From Leucobacter sp. (GTDB lineage Bacteria; Actinomycetota; Actinomycetes; Actinomycetales; Microbacteriaceae), in contig JAPSIU010000165.1 in NCBI GenBank assembly GCA_031178565.1, positions 1 to 6,483 on the forward strand: a DNA stretch of 6,483 nt, read 5' to 3'. A program made the position numbers and the translations under genes. The notes beneath the pieces are model-generated. The model searched no databases. It saw only the letters and a list, made by a program, of their open reading frames with translations, and was not told where the DNA came from. This document shows positions 5,323 through 6,483 of this stretch, in pieces (positions within the stretch are counted from its first letter, which is position 1; every line of letters starts with the position of its first letter).

Positions 5323-6483
5323 GGCGTCCCCCCTTCCAGACGCGTGGTGCCGCTTCCCCCGCCCAGACGTTCCCGGGAGTCGCCGAGCACGAGCGACACG
5401 AGCGCCTCCGGCTCCGCGAGGTCCTCGCCCGCGCGGGCCGCGTAGCCGTAGAGCGGCCCGGCGAACACCGTGAGCGCCAGGCTCACCACCACCATGCCCG
5501 CGGTCGCGCTCACCATGAGGCGGGGGATCTCCTTCTGCTCTTGGCGGGGTCGGGCGTTCGGAGCGTCGTGCAATCGCTCGAACAGCGCCTCCTCCCGCTC
5601 GCGGAGCACGAGCGCCTCGCCGATCGGCGCCCTCGCCGCCTTCGTCTCGGCCTCTGTCCGCTGCTTCGTCCGCCAGAAGGCCAGCACCCAGGCGCGGGCG
5701 AGCGCGTAGAGGGTGAGCAGCGAGACGAGCGCGCCGATCCCGATCAGCCAGTACGCGGCCGTGCTCTCGAGGCCCGCCGCGACCGTGAACAGCCCGACCT
5801 TGCCGATGAAACCCGAGAACGGCGGGATCCCGCCGAGGTTCAGCATCGGGATGAAGAAGAGCACGGCGATCACCGGCGCGCTCCGCATCATGCCGCCGAG
5901 CCCCGACAGCGAGGTGGTTCCGCCCTGCCGCTCCAGGAGGCCGACCGCGAGGAACAGCGTCGTCTGCACGATGATGTGGTGCGTGATGTAGTAGATGGTC
6001 GCCGTGAATCCCGCGGCGTTCGCCATGCCGATGCCGAAGATCATGTACCCGATGTGGCTGATGAGGGTGAACGAGAGCAGGCGCTTGATGTCGAGCTGGG
6101 ACACGGCGCCGAGGATGCCGACGAGGAGCGTGAGGCCCGCGATGACCAGCAGCAGCAGGTCGACGCTCGAGTTCGGGAACAGCTGGGTCTGACTGCGGAT
6201 GATCGCGTAGACGCCCACCTTCGTGAGCAGGCCGGCGAAGACCGCGGTGACGGGTGCCGGCGCCGTCGGATAGGAGTCCGGCAGCCAGAACGAGAGCGGG
6301 AAGACGGCGGCCTTGATCCCGAACGCGATGAGCAGCGCCAGGTTCAGCAGCAGCTGCACCTCGCTCGGCAGCTCCGCGATCCGCACCGTCAGCTGCGCCA
6401 TGTTCACGGTTCCCGTCGCCCCGTAGATCAGAGCGATCGCCGCGAGGAACAGCACCGATGAGACGAGCGAGACGACCACGTAC
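5319..6483 (-). CDS. mnhD: Na+/H+ antiporter subunit D (MnhD/MrpD), partial, N-terminus off window
   Basis: One of the large proton-pumping-type subunits of the Mrp antiporter, homologous to NuoM/NuoN of complex I. About 388 C-terminal residues are present. Counting from the Val codon at 6477-6479 as residue 1, FGIKAAVFPLSFWLPDSYP (53-71) and GLLTKVGVYAI (83-93) carry Lys56 and Lys87. Their 31-residue spacing matches the key lysines K219 and K250 that I recall for MrpD, implying about 160 residues missing upstream. LLSFTLISHIGYMIFGIGM (134-152), the HH pair at 167-168 and GGIPPFSGFIGK (216-227) are further family landmarks. The rest is a series of hydrophobic helices. Residues 270-320 form an unusually long charged loop before a last helix at about 323-343, and the end is a Gly-rich tail. 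The frame is open to the right edge (Tyr precedes the Val), so the true start lies outside. The stop overlaps mnhE by 4 bases. Confidence 0.94.
   Translation of the reverse strand, partial: YVVVSLVSSVLFLAAIALIYGATGTVNMAQLTVRIAELPSEVQLLLNLALLIAFGIKAAVFPLSFWLPDSYPTAPAPVTAVFAGLLTKVGVYAIIRSQTQLFPNSSVDLLLLVIAGLTLLVGILGAVSQLDIKRLLSFTLISHIGYMIFGIGMANAAGFTATIYYITHHIIVQTTLFLAVGLLERQGGTTSLSGLGGMMRSAPVIAVLFFIPMLNLGGIPPFSGFIGKVGLFTVAAGLESTAAYWLIGIGALVSLLTLYALARAWVLAFWRTKQRTEAETKAARAPIGEALVLREREEALFERLHDAPNARPRQEQKEIPRLMVSATAGMVVVSLALTVFAGPLYGYAARAGEDLAEPEALVSLVLGDSRERLGGGSGTTRLEGGTP

Noticed and set aside
5541..6461. A 306-codon plus-strand frame opposite mnhD
   Set aside because: Extremely charged translation (Arg, Asp, Glu, Gln) caused by reading hydrophobic membrane-helix codons in reverse; not a gene.
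6477..6479. GTG as the start of mnhD
   Set aside because: It would cut off the first third of the protein. The residue before it is Tyr, the frame stays open to the edge, and the homology begins mid-protein, so the Val is internal.
1..6483. CRISPR arrays, tRNA/rRNA genes, insertion sequences, phage or defence systems
   Set aside because: No spaced repeats, RNA gene folds, transposase motifs or terminal inverted repeats were seen. The six genes are all known families in conventional arrangements.

Overview
The window is ordinary chromosomal DNA from a high-GC actinobacterium. Third codon positions are almost all G or C, GTG starts and short stop/start overlaps are common, and the proteins look actinobacterial. 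A member of the Microbacteriaceae is plausible, but that is inference from gene content and style, not proof.

Left part (1-4037): the glyoxylate shunt with its probable regulator. A divergent XRE-type regulator with a RamB/ImmA-IrrE-like architecture runs off the left edge on the minus strand. A 150-base divergent control region follows. Then come isocitrate lyase (aceA) and malate synthase A (aceB) on the plus strand, separated by 42 bases and each with a clear ribosome binding site. Together the two enzymes convert isocitrate plus acetyl-CoA to succinate and malate, bypassing the decarboxylating steps of the TCA cycle during growth on acetate or fatty acids. The divergent regulator fits the known RamB control of this pathway in Corynebacterium and Mycobacterium.

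Middle (4038-4115): a compact convergent junction. It holds a perfect 12-base palindrome just after the aceB stop, then a 12-bp-stem hairpin that overlaps the end of the opposing gene, and an 18-base tandem repeat that duplicates part of the hairpin arm inside that gene.

Right part (4075-6483): the distal end of a multisubunit Mrp/Mnh-type cation/proton antiporter operon on the minus strand, in the order mnhD (5' end off the window), mnhE, mnhF, mnhG. Stop/start overlaps of 4, 4 and 8 bases indicate tight translational coupling. The complex uses the proton gradient to export Na+ (or similar cations) and regulate pH.

No mobile element, CRISPR array, tRNA, rRNA or clearly novel system is visible. 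The points most worth a second look are the repeat/hairpin junction at 4040-4115, the AT-rich island in the ace control region, and a long charged insertion near the C-terminus of MnhD.
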